A stretch of 64,000 nucleotides of DNA from Vibrio campbellii CAIM 519 = NBRC 15631 = ATCC 25920 (lineage in GTDB: Bacteria; Pseudomonadota; Gammaproteobacteria; Enterobacterales; Vibrionaceae). The stretch covers positions 186,001 to 250,000 of the forward strand of contig NZ_CP015864.1 in the NCBI RefSeq assembly GCF_002163755.1. Direction: 5' to 3'. The translations under genes and the position numbers were made by a program. The notes below the pieces were generated by a model. It made no database searches and was not told the origin of the DNA. It saw only the letters and a program-made list of their open reading frames with translations. Shown one piece after another: positions 8,050 through 16,275 of the stretch; the first letter of the stretch is position 1; the number at the start of each line of letters is the position of its first letter.

Positions 8050-10034
8050 TAACAATCACGCCAACCGCCGATTCGTCAGCAATAAAATCAGCAGTGTTCA
8101 TCGCCATTGCTGTTTTGACTATCGGTTTATTGCTTCAATACACTGCGCCGTATTCGCAAGGACTTGGGCTCATTTGGGATACGATTTTTGCTTACGATGC
8201 ATCAAACTATCAGCACATCATCACCAACCTCACTTATCTGCCGCGCCTCACCGTTGCGGTTGTTTGTGGATTTGCTCTTGCTGTGGCTGGATGTGTAATG
8301 CAGTTTGTATTGCGTAACCCGATCGCTTCTCCAACCACATTAGGAGTCGCTGCCGGTGCAGAGTTGGGAATGGTATTGGGAATTCTTCTGTTACCTACAG
8401 GCCTAGCATTTCCAAGTTTCATTCCCGCGTTTATCGGCGGATGTCTCGCTACAGGACTGGTATTTCTGTTGAGTTCAACTCGCGGATACTCCCCTTTGCA
8501 TATGGTACTTTCTGGGATGGTAGTGAGCTTATTCCTTGGTTCGCTCAACACCATGCTACTCATGCTACATGAGCAGAAATTGACGAGCTTGTTTGTTTGG
8601 GGAGCCGGCGTTTTAAACCAAAATGACTGGTCAAGCACCCAAGTCCTCATCCCTTTGGTTAGCCTGCCAACGTTTTTACTATTGCTGCTGCAACGTCCGC
8701 TGTCTTCGCTGCAATTTGGCGACAACGTGGCAACATCTCTTGGTGTAAACATTAAGCAAATCAAATTACTTTGCTTGTCACTATCGATTTTCATCACCGC
8801 TGCGGTAGTCAGTGAGGTGGGTATTATTGGGTTTGTTGGTATTGTCGCCCCAGCTATTTCACGCATGCTTGGCGTGCGCTCTCTCGCTAAACAAATCCTC
8901 TCCAGCGGCTTAATCGGAGGTGGGATTTTGTTGTTGGTTGACCTGCTGATTCAGCCATTTTCTGGTGTCGGTGGAGAGTTACTACCAACAGGCGCCATGA
9001 CGGCATTACTGGGCGCGCCATTTTTATTGTGGTTACTGCAACGAACCAAGTTACATTCGGAGCTAAAAACACGAAGTGAGTATGTCGAAAACTTCAAGCA
9101 TGTCTCAACCTCAAAAGTTCTTATCGCCATGGCGCTCATCCTATTTTTGGTCTGTGCCGTAGCGATTACATTGGGTAAAAACCAACAAGATTGGAGCTTT
9201 GATTTAGACCAGTCCTTGCTTGATTTGCGCTTGCCTCGAGTACAAGTTGCCTTGTTGGCCGGTATCGGGCTCGCGTTTGCCGGTACGATAATCCAACGCA
9301 TATCAAATAACCCTATGGCTAGCCCAGAAGTGCTGGGCATAAGCTCTGGTGCAGCTTTGGCATTGGTACTTGGAACCCTAATTGGCGGCGCAATCGGTAG
9401 AGAGCAACAGATGTTACTTGGTACCATCGGGGCTGCATCGGTGACGGCAGTTGTCTGGCTTATGGGCAGAAAACACAACTTCGCCCCTACCCAAACATTG
9501 CTTACCGGTATTGCGCTAAGCGCAGGGTTAGATGCACTATTGAGAATTTCGATGAGCTCTGGCAACGACAATGCCACGGCGTTATTGACCTGGCTATCTG
9601 GCTCAACTTACCTAGTGGCACAATGTGACGTGATGCTACTAGCGATCGGGGTAACCATCGTTGGTGCATTCGCGATTGCATTGAATCGCTGGATAGAATT
9701 AATTGGCTTAGGTGAAGTCACTACCACCAGCTTGGGAATGAACACCACGTTTGTCCGTTTGGTACTGCTTCTGGTAGTTGCTGCGCTGACCACGCTTTGC
9801 ACGATCGTTATCGGTCCACTGAGTTTTATTGGTCTGTTGGCGCCACACATGGCAAGATCACTTCACCAGTACAAAGCGACTCCACAAATGCTGACCGCGG
9901 CACTTTTGGGTGCAATCATCATGGTAGTTGCCGACTGGATCGGTCGCACTTTGTGGTTCCCTTGGCAATTCCCGGCGGGCTTATTAGCGTCGTTAATCGG
10001 TGGAGGTTACTTCCTGTTCTTGATGAGGCGCTAA
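8046..10034 (+). CDS. vatB: Fused ferric siderophore permease (VatB/FhuB-like)
   Basis: Inner-membrane channel of the system. At 662 residues it is a tandem duplication of the FecCD permease (about residues 1-330 and 340-662), as in E. coli FhuB, rather than the single-length form. Each half has the coupling-loop glycine region that contacts the ATPase (GIIGFVGIVAPAISRMLG in the first, GPLSFIGLLAPHMARSL in the second) and the conserved NPIASP / NPMASPEVLG motifs. Start ATG overlaps the vatD stop. A strong terminator follows at 10068. Confidence 0.9.
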   Translation: MITITPTADSSAIKSAVFIAIAVLTIGLLLQYTAPYSQGLGLIWDTIFAYDASNYQHIITNLTYLPRLTVAVVCGFALAVAGCVMQFVLRNPIASPTTLGVAAGAELGMVLGILLLPTGLAFPSFIPAFIGGCLATGLVFLLSSTRGYSPLHMVLSGMVVSLFLGSLNTMLLMLHEQKLTSLFVWGAGVLNQNDWSSTQVLIPLVSLPTFLLLLLQRPLSSLQFGDNVATSLGVNIKQIKLLCLSLSIFITAAVVSEVGIIGFVGIVAPAISRMLGVRSLAKQILSSGLIGGGILLLVDLLIQPFSGVGGELLPTGAMTALLGAPFLLWLLQRTKLHSELKTRSEYVENFKHVSTSKVLIAMALILFLVCAVAITLGKNQQDWSFDLDQSLLDLRLPRVQVALLAGIGLAFAGTIIQRISNNPMASPEVLGISSGAALALVLGTLIGGAIGREQQMLLGTIGAASVTAVVWLMGRKHNFAPTQTLLTGIALSAGLDALLRISMSSGNDNATALLTWLSGSTYLVAQCDVMLLAIGVTIVGAFAIALNRWIELIGLGEVTTTSLGMNTTFVRLVLLLVVAALTTLCTIVIGPLSFIGLLAPHMARSLHQYKATPQMLTAALLGAIIMVVADWIGRTLWFPWQFPAGLLASLIGGGYFLFLMRR

Positions 10035-10067
10035 CACAACCAGCTGTTTGCCAAAACCTTAAATCCA

Positions 10068-10098
10068 GCCCAGCGACATTCCTATCGCTGGGCTTTTT
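10068..10098 (+). terminator. Terminator after the vatCDB-type operon
   Basis: Nine-base perfect stem GCCCAGCGA / TCGCTGGGC with an 8-base loop and five T. Confidence 0.85.
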
Positions 10099-10165
10099 CA
10101 TATCAGGACATTCATGATTGTCGCTGAATTCTCAGACTCTTAGTTCAAATTTGCGCAATCTTATT

Positions 10166-10188
10166 GTGTTTTTGCAACCAAAAAACAA
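10166..10188. promoter_or_regulatory. Candidate GntR-regulator operator, copy 1 (upstream of the gntR-type gene)
   Basis: The core TTTTTGCAAC followed by an A-rich arm and ACAA closely matches a 23-base sequence at 11370-11392 in front of the IutA-like receptor gene. Sharing one motif at both promoters suggests one regulator, most simply the GntR protein encoded between them. Confidence 0.5.
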
Positions 10189-10258
10189 TTAATGGCAATC
10201 GTCCGGATTTGTGTTTAACATAGGTCCATAATTGAGACTAATACGATACTCGGATCAA

Positions 10259-11206
10259 ATGGACACATCATCAATCACAAAATTACAAAGGGACTTATTG
10301 TTCAAAATTGTTACTCAACTCAAGGCCGAAAATGCAAAGGCTGGGAGCAGTTTGATTGAGTCTTCTTTGGCACAGCAATTCGAAGTATCTAGAACACCAA
10401 TGCGTGCCGTCCTCAATCACTTGTCGGAACAGGGGGCCACCAAGTCTGTCCCTTACAAAGGATTTGTTCTTCAGGTTGATGCCATCGATATCGAGTTAGC
10501 CGCTCAAGACAACCAAGTACAAGAAAGCCAAGAGAAACTCTACCTAAGGGTACTCATGGACCTATTCTTCGGTGATTTGGGCGATTCGTTTTCAGAAAAT
10601 GAGCTGCAACAACGCTATGATGCCAGTCGCGGTGAAGTTCAAAGCGTGCTGCGATTACTCGAAAGCGACGCTATTTTCCGACGCAGCCCAGGATACAAAT
10701 GGCAAGTGGACGGTGTGCTCAATACCCTTGAAAGACACACAGAAAGCTACCGATGTCGTCTAATTTTTGAACCTGCGGGGCTCCTAGAACCCACATGGCA
10801 ATTGAAACACGCTGAACTGGAAGCTTGCCGAGAAAGTCATATCCAAGCGATCAAAAAACCAGAATCGGTATCTGCCAGTCAACTGTTTACCCTCAGCGCC
10901 ACTTTTCACGAGGTCCTTGCATCTAGCTCCGGGAATCGATTCCTATTAGGTATGATGCAACAACAAAATCGAATGCGTAAAGCGACCGATTTGGTCTCTA
11001 TGCATATCCAATCTTCTGTGATTCGATCATGCCAACGTCGTTTGGATATCATGAACTTGGTTTTCGAAGGGGATAATCAAGGCGCATCAGAGAAGCTCGC
11101 GCAACTACTCGATAATGACATTCGCGTTATGAATCGTACCTATCAGCAGGTTATGAACATATCCCAAGAACAACGAGAGCAACTGGTCGCCAGCATTTCA
11201 GAATAA
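10259..11206 (+). CDS. GntR-family regulator of the siderophore cluster
   Basis: Probable repressor of the adjacent receptor gene. The N-terminal winged helix (LIESSLAQQFEVSRTPMRAVLNHLSEQGA, about residues 33-62) is GntR type and the C-terminal helical part resembles the FCD/FadR class. I use ATG 10259; an upstream TTG at 10232 would add nine residues, and neither has a strong ribosome binding site. In Vibrio vulnificus a GntR-type gene accompanies vatCDB and iutA and regulates iutA, so the same role is inferred here. A terminator follows, so it is a single-gene unit. Confidence 0.83.
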   Translation: MDTSSITKLQRDLLFKIVTQLKAENAKAGSSLIESSLAQQFEVSRTPMRAVLNHLSEQGATKSVPYKGFVLQVDAIDIELAAQDNQVQESQEKLYLRVLMDLFFGDLGDSFSENELQQRYDASRGEVQSVLRLLESDAIFRRSPGYKWQVDGVLNTLERHTESYRCRLIFEPAGLLEPTWQLKHAELEACRESHIQAIKKPESVSASQLFTLSATFHEVLASSSGNRFLLGMMQQQNRMRKATDLVSMHIQSSVIRSCQRRLDIMNLVFEGDNQGASEKLAQLLDNDIRVMNRTYQQVMNISQEQREQLVASISE

Positions 11207-11222
11207 GATACCCAAACAACTA

Positions 11223-11248
11223 GCAGCGCTATTTTGCGCTGCTTTTTT
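11223..11248 (+). terminator. Terminator after the GntR-type gene
   Basis: GCAGCGC / GCGCTGC stem with a 6-base loop and six T. Confidence 0.85.
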
Positions 11249-11259
11249 GCTCTTCAACT

Positions 11260-11277
11260 TTTTGCAAAGTCGCAAAA
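11260..11277. repeat. Inverted repeat in the receptor promoter region
   Basis: TTTTGC-N6-GCAAAA. It shares the TTTTTGCAA core with the two candidate operators and may be a third, weaker site. Confidence 0.35.
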
Positions 11278-11369
11278 CATTACAAATCAAAGCATTATGT
11301 GCTCCTCCCCAAATAAAAAAACAAACTTTATCTTAAGTTCTACTTTCAAAATAATTGCACTTCCTCGTT

Positions 11370-11392
11370 GTTTTTTTGCAACAAAAATACAA
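11370..11392. promoter_or_regulatory. Candidate GntR-regulator operator, copy 2 (upstream of iutA)
   Basis: Matches the motif at 10166-10188 in the TTTTTGCAAC core and the flanking A-rich and ACAA elements. It lies directly beside a Fur-like box. Confidence 0.5.
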
Positions 11393-11410
11393 TAATAATG
11401 ATTCTTATTT
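11391..11410. promoter_or_regulatory. Fur box upstream of iutA
   Basis: AATAATAATGATTCTTATT matches 13 of 19 positions of the Fur consensus. It is placed 160 bases upstream of the receptor start, consistent with iron repression. Confidence 0.6.
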
Positions 11411-11572
11411 AGACCAAAGAGATACGTCGTCAAAGGAAATGGCCAATCAACTTAAGCTCGGCCTCGCACTTTCCCTGACCCCTTTTTAGTTCTTAATGGG
11501 CACAATAATAAATAGCGTATTCACGCAGAAAGATATGCGTGTAGCCTTTAATTGATTAATGCAGAGAATAAA

Positions 11573-13687
11573 ATGAAGACCGAAAAAGGAAGTTTCAAAC
11601 TTTCCACTGTAGCTCTAGCGCTAGCCGCAGTAAGCACAGTGTTCACAGCTCAAGCTCAAGACCACGAAATTGACGAAAAAATGGTGGTTGTTTCAAGTCA
11701 CTTGCCAAAAGCGATCAGCGATATCCCAGGTACAGTTTGGTATGTCGATGCAGAGCAAATAGAACAAGAGTATCGTGGTGGTAAAAATCTTGATGAGATT
11801 TTAGCTGCTGCTATCCCTTCTTTAGACGTAGCAAGTGGTGGTCGAACTCATTCAGGCCAGAACCTTCGCGGCAGAAGTATCATGGTCATGATTGATGGAG
11901 TCTCTCTGCAATCAGTACGTTCAATTAGTCGCCAACTTGATTCTATCGACCCATTCAACATTGAACGCATTGAAGTGCTATCGGGTGCAACATCCATTTA
12001 CGGTGCAGGTGCAGCAGGCGGTGTTATTAACATCATCACTAAGAAAGGTACTGAAGGCGAACTGGAATTTGAAAGTTTCGTTGGTGGTACCTCCGGTTTC
12101 ACTTCAGGCGAAGATTTCGACTATAAACTCGCGCAGTCAGTTGCCGGCGGTAACGAAAAAGTTCAAGGTAGAACATCTGTTGCTTATACAAAAACTCAAG
12201 GTTACTTCGATGCGAATGGCGATATCGTCACACCAGACATTACGCAAGGCTCGACACAATTCAACGAGACCATAGATCTTTTAGGTAACTTGCAAATCAA
12301 CCTAGCGGAAGGACAACGTCTCAACCTACTTGCTCAATACTATGATAGCCAGCAAGATTCTCCGTACGGTTTGTACTTTGAAAAAGACAGCAATGGTGAG
12401 TACCAATTCGTCGACGTACGCGAAGGTTACTCTGCAGACAGACAGCAAGGTACTGAGCGTGTGATGTTGAGCGCGGCCTACAGCAATGATGATTTTCTTG
12501 CTCATCAACTTATCGCCGAGCTATCTTACCGTACTGAAGATCATACTTTCTCACCTTATACATCAGCAGGTAGCGACACTTTAAAAACAAGTTCATCTAG
12601 CCAATCAACTGATATTCTGGCTCTAAAATTAGCGTTGAATAAGTCTTTTGGTAAGGCAGCGGTCACTTACGGTATTGATGGCTACCTAGATAAGTTTGAT
12701 AGCGACAATGCAATTTACGACCAGTCCATCACTGAAGAAAGCGGTGGCTTAGTTCATGTTATTGATGAGATGGCTGGCCGCTACCCAGGTGTTGATACAG
12801 ATGCTTTAGCGACATTCTTACAAGCGGAGTACGCTATCTCTGACAATTGGTCGGTACAAGCGGGGGTTCGTTACCAATACATCAATACCAAAATCTCAGA
12901 CTTCCAAAAAGATGCAAATTCAGACTTTGTACCGGGTGGAAGCACCGATTACAACGAAACCTTGTTCAACCTAGGCACCATTTATAAGCTGACACCAAAC
13001 TCTCAAGTTTGGGCGAACTTCTCTCAAGGCTTTGATATCCCAAATGCGGCGAAATACTACGGTAAAGATGCTGACAGCAACGTATCAGATTCTAAACTAG
13101 AAGGTATTACTACTGACAGTTACGAGATTGGTTACCGTAATGCAATGAATGATTTTTCATTCCAGTCGGCGGCTTACTACTCTTACACCGACGCAACGGT
13201 TGAATATTCAGATGAGTTTACAATTTCTGGACTGTCCGCTCCTAAACGCGTTTATGGCCTTGAAGCTCAGGCAACATATTGGGCAACGGATAACCTTCAA
13301 TTAGGTGCATCAGGACATTATGTGATCACTGAAGAGAAAGGTGACAATGGCTGGGAAGACTTTAAAGCTATGGAAGCCAGTACTTCAAAAGCAATTGCAT
13401 GGGCAGGTTGGTATGATGTCGATTACAGTGTGAAGCTGCAAAGCCAAACCATGTTTGATTATGAAGATGCAGACCAACGCAAATTGGATGGCTACACAGT
13501 GTTTGACCTTGTGGGTAGTTACCAGTTGCCTTTGGGTAGTTTGGGTTTTGGTATCGAAAACCTACTCAACGAAGACTACCTGACGATCTGGAGTCAGCGT
13601 GCAGAACACTGGTACGGAAACTCAGCAATGTATGAATACAAAGGCCGCGGCCGTACTTACACTTTAAATTACCAAGTTGAGTTCTAG
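11573..13687 (+). CDS. iutA: TonB-dependent ferric aerobactin receptor, IutA-like
   Basis: Outer-membrane receptor. From ATG 11573 (an upstream TTG at 11552 is less likely) there is a signal peptide ending TAQAQ, a TonB-box-like EKMVVVSSH, a plug domain and a 22-strand barrel ending YTLNYQVEF with the terminal Phe expected of outer-membrane proteins. Several stretches match E. coli IutA closely as I remember it: SRQLDSIDPFN in the plug, NVSDSKLEG in the barrel and YKGRGRT near the end. About 704 residues against about 732 for IutA. Linkage to vatCDB-type genes and a GntR regulator supports aerobactin use. No aerobactin synthesis genes are in the window. Confidence 0.85.
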   Translation: MKTEKGSFKLSTVALALAAVSTVFTAQAQDHEIDEKMVVVSSHLPKAISDIPGTVWYVDAEQIEQEYRGGKNLDEILAAAIPSLDVASGGRTHSGQNLRGRSIMVMIDGVSLQSVRSISRQLDSIDPFNIERIEVLSGATSIYGAGAAGGVINIITKKGTEGELEFESFVGGTSGFTSGEDFDYKLAQSVAGGNEKVQGRTSVAYTKTQGYFDANGDIVTPDITQGSTQFNETIDLLGNLQINLAEGQRLNLLAQYYDSQQDSPYGLYFEKDSNGEYQFVDVREGYSADRQQGTERVMLSAAYSNDDFLAHQLIAELSYRTEDHTFSPYTSAGSDTLKTSSSSQSTDILALKLALNKSFGKAAVTYGIDGYLDKFDSDNAIYDQSITEESGGLVHVIDEMAGRYPGVDTDALATFLQAEYAISDNWSVQAGVRYQYINTKISDFQKDANSDFVPGGSTDYNETLFNLGTIYKLTPNSQVWANFSQGFDIPNAAKYYGKDADSNVSDSKLEGITTDSYEIGYRNAMNDFSFQSAAYYSYTDATVEYSDEFTISGLSAPKRVYGLEAQATYWATDNLQLGASGHYVITEEKGDNGWEDFKAMEASTSKAIAWAGWYDVDYSVKLQSQTMFDYEDADQRKLDGYTVFDLVGSYQLPLGSLGFGIENLLNEDYLTIWSQRAEHWYGNSAMYEYKGRGRTYTLNYQVEF

Positions 13688-13709
13688 AGCACACATACAT
13701 ATAAATGAC

Positions 13710-13738
13710 AAAGGCTCCTAATTAGGAGCCTTTATTTT
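13710..13738 (+). terminator. Terminator after iutA
   Basis: Perfect 12-base arms (AAAGGCTCCTAA / TTAGGAGCCTTT) followed by ATTTT. Confidence 0.85.
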
Positions 13739-13901
13739 GTCGTGACTATAAGTCGATTCTTGAACTTCTTACTTCTGAGAGGTAAGGAAGGACACTGAGT
13801 TCGAAGCGCTCTATTGAGAAGCTAAGAACCAAACGAGTATCGACTAAGAAACACAACCCGCGTTCTGTGAATTTATTCGTTCAGGGTAATTAAGTAAAGC
13901 A

Positions 13902-14600
13902 CTACAGCGGTGATTCCACCACAACAAACTTGCGTTCGGCTCTAAGTGGTGCAAACCAAGTATTCTTGTATTTGAAATAGCTCTGTCCGTTGACGACCAC
14001 AGTTTCTTTAGTGTGAGGCAAGGAGTCTACGATTTCACCGATTTTGTAAGGACTTGGCTCTGGTTTCGGCACTGGTGGTTTTTGATGCACTTTTGCAGTC
14101 TTTGATCTTATTGGTGGCGCGACGGTTTGCCTCGACGCCGAAGCATCACTTACCGCCGAAGAAGTCCCTACACGGTTATCACGTAAAATGGTGTAGTTAC
14201 CGCTTGGTGGATAACGAACATACACATAGCGGACACCATCACGATGGTAATAGGAATCATGAACGATGGCATAGGTGACGCCAGCGAAAACGGCGAAGGT
14301 CGCAATGCCCACTAAATCACTGTGATAATAATAGTAACGCCCGCGATAAGGCGGATACCAGTACCCTGGCCTCACATAGATGAATGACGAATGATAACGC
14401 GGAGGTCTCATGCTATACGGCGGTCGATGATAGTAGGGCGGCTTGATTGGCCTATAAGGGCGATTGACGGAATGTAAATCGTGTTTATCTCCCGGTTGGG
14501 TGATCGGTTTTACGGTTGGCTTCATTTGTTCTTGCGCAGACACGACTGTAGGCGCACACAGCCAGAGAATAGCGGATGTTATGACCCAGATGCTTCTCAT
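13902..14600 (-). CDS. Secreted Tyr/Pro-rich protein, DUF6515-like
   Basis: Function unknown. ATG 14600 has GGAGG 8 bases upstream and opens a signal peptide ending VVSAQ. A GTG at 14615 is in frame but overlaps the binding site. The mature N-terminal third is rich in Pro, Tyr and His (repeated RPP/YYHRPP units) and is followed by one hydrophobic segment (LVGIATFAVFAGVTYAIV, about residues 95-115). The C-terminal part has a VVNGQSYFKYKNTWF motif, typical of small SH3-like or DUF6515 periplasmic proteins. Probably anchored in or facing the periplasm. Confidence 0.7.
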   Translation of the reverse strand: MRSIWVITSAILWLCAPTVVSAQEQMKPTVKPITQPGDKHDLHSVNRPYRPIKPPYYHRPPYSMRPPRYHSSFIYVRPGYWYPPYRGRYYYYHSDLVGIATFAVFAGVTYAIVHDSYYHRDGVRYVYVRYPPSGNYTILRDNRVGTSSAVSDASASRQTVAPPIRSKTAKVHQKPPVPKPEPSPYKIGEIVDSLPHTKETVVVNGQSYFKYKNTWFAPLRAERKFVVVESPL

Positions 14601-14693
14601 AATGCCTTCCTCCACCGTTTGGAGTCTCGAAGCGGTAATAAGTAAGTTCAGCTCACCATAACGTTGTTTGAGATGGGAGTCTAGGTCACGATT

Positions 14694-15041
14694 TTATGTT
14701 TTTTTGAGGCTTTTGCCTTCGTTGGTTTTCTGCTCTAGCACCAAGAAAATGAGTTTTGTCAGCATGGATTGCGCCTCTGGTGATAGCAGTCGTGCTGCTG
14801 AAGCAACATCATTTGCGGAGATATTCCCGACGCCTCTGGCATCAAGGGCAATATCTAAATCGGTCAGGTTGAGAGCACGTAATATGGAACGATATTGCGA
14901 AAGCTTTAAATCCGACTCGCCTCTCTCAATTCTTTGATAAGTCTTTTCGCTCATTCCTGCGACTTTAGCCATTTGCTCGCGTGAGACGCCTTTCATTTTG
15001 CGTCGCTTTATAAGGACTTCAATTAATGGGTCTACTTGCAT
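14694..15041 (-). CDS. XRE-family helix-turn-helix regulator
   Basis: A 115-residue protein with a Cro/C1-type HTH at about residues 15-65 (SREQMAKVAGMSEKTYQRIERGES) and a helical tail of about 50 residues. ATG 15041 is used because AAGGAG lies 5 bases upstream; GTG 15047 would overlap it. A palindrome at 15054-15071 directly abuts the ribosome binding site, so autorepression is likely. Target genes other than itself are unknown. No partner antitoxin or toxin gene is evident next to it. Confidence 0.75.
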   Translation of the reverse strand: MQVDPLIEVLIKRRKMKGVSREQMAKVAGMSEKTYQRIERGESDLKLSQYRSILRALNLTDLDIALDARGVGNISANDVASAARLLSPEAQSMLTKLIFLVLEQKTNEGKSLKKT

Positions 15042-15053
15042 TGGCACTCCTTA

Positions 15054-15071
15054 AAGGACAGTTTTGTCCTT
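15054..15071. promoter_or_regulatory. Palindromic operator upstream of the XRE gene
   Basis: AAGGAC-N6-GTCCTT with further symmetric TTAA flanks, immediately upstream of the Shine-Dalgarno. Binding by the XRE protein is inferred. Confidence 0.55.
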
Positions 15072-15181
15072 AACCACGCAATAACCGGACCAGTTTAGCC
15101 ACCTCGTATTTACCCAAATTGAGATAGCGATAAGAATGACGTTCCACAAAAAATTTACGTAATTTCAGTTAGTTTCATAAA

Positions 15182-15493
15182 ATGGAAAAATATCAGATTT
15201 ATAAATCAATTTCTGGCGAGGTAGATGTTCGCAAAATGCAACGCGTTTTAGAACAACTGCTTGCTGAAATTCGTAATCGCAGTCGCGATATTCGGCTGGA
15301 CGTCACTTGGTTAACTCGTGAATCACAGAAACGATTAATGAAGTACAAAGAGCTGTTTTTACATCGAGGTTATATTGATCAAGCAGAGTTGGATCAAACC
15401 TATGAGAACCTAAGTTCGATGGAGCGTTTAGTTTCAGACATGGGCATAGCGGCATTAACTTACATCATCGACGCACTAGACAAAGAGCTATGA
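15182..15493 (+). CDS. Small hypothetical helical protein
   Basis: A 103-residue, charged, mostly helical protein without signal peptide or membrane segment (MEKYQIYKSISGEVDV at the start; IRNRSRDIRLDVTWL and MERLVSDMGIAALTYIIDAL later). It is not recognised. It is divergent from the XRE gene with a 140-base spacer, so that regulator might control it. No clear ribosome binding site precedes the ATG, and this lowers confidence. Confidence 0.5.
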   Translation: MEKYQIYKSISGEVDVRKMQRVLEQLLAEIRNRSRDIRLDVTWLTRESQKRLMKYKELFLHRGYIDQAELDQTYENLSSMERLVSDMGIAALTYIIDALDKEL

Positions 15494-16275
15494 TGCTTTG
15501 AAACATGGACTTATTGAAGCAAACCTTATTGAAACAAACGTTGAACTTAATTACAGACGAACGAAATCCCGCAATATCAATTGCGCTAAATCCAAGTGCT
15601 AGAAATCAATAAAAGGAAGGATTCAAATGCTGGGGAACCACACCCAGCATTCGGAACACTCATTTACCTAAGTTTTCGAACCGTAAATCAGTGTTTAGAG
15701 GTATGTGAACCGAAACGTGTCGGTACGGGGCGAATAATAACGATATTGATGAATCTAGGCTATGCTCCAGGTTTCTAACACCTTTCGATAGAGTGTACAT
15801 TTTTATGTACACCTCAAAAAACTGAGCACCAAAGCTCACTTCTTATACTTTATAACAACAAAAGGCTAAATAATTGGCTGTTTTGCAACATATCTGTTGC
15901 ATTAACTTACTTTTGTTAAAATATATGGCTATAAGAAAGAGCTTTTGCTTTTCAATCGTCCTATTTATGCCTTACAATCTCCCCGAACCAAATCCATTCA
16001 GCAGAGAATGGGATTGACGAAAAAGGATGCGCTGATTTTGCTTCGAACCCAGAATGAGACGTTCCGTTAATCGAACTCTGTCCGGAAGTGATTCCCTACA
16101 TCTTTGACAGTCTCAGACAGGATAGATCCATCTCGAGTTTAGTTTTCCTTCATCCCGAATTGCGGTATTATACCGAATTCATTGGTAGCAAGGTAGGGCA
16201 TTTCTGTTGGTAGTGCTACGAACCAAAAGCACGATAAGTCACAATAAAACGGATCAAATTTTAGAGGTATTAACT
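15494..16275. other. 782-base gene-poor stretch with three inverted repeats
   Basis: No convincing coding frame. It holds a 9-base stem AATGCTGGG / CCCAGCATT at 15626-15651, a perfect GTGTACAT-TTTT-ATGTACAC at 15793-15812, and an 11-base stem with one bulge at 16157-16180 about 100 bases before the transporter start. None has a T tail in the right place to be a terminator. The rest is AT-rich and probably includes the transporter promoter. Confidence 0.5.

Noticed and set aside
8234..8866. 210-codon open frame opposite the fused permease gene
   Set aside because: Antisense to a well-supported gene, no binding site, and composition typical of a shadow frame.
8951..9577. 208-codon open frame opposite the second half of the permease gene
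   Set aside because: Same reasons; caused by codon bias on the coding strand.
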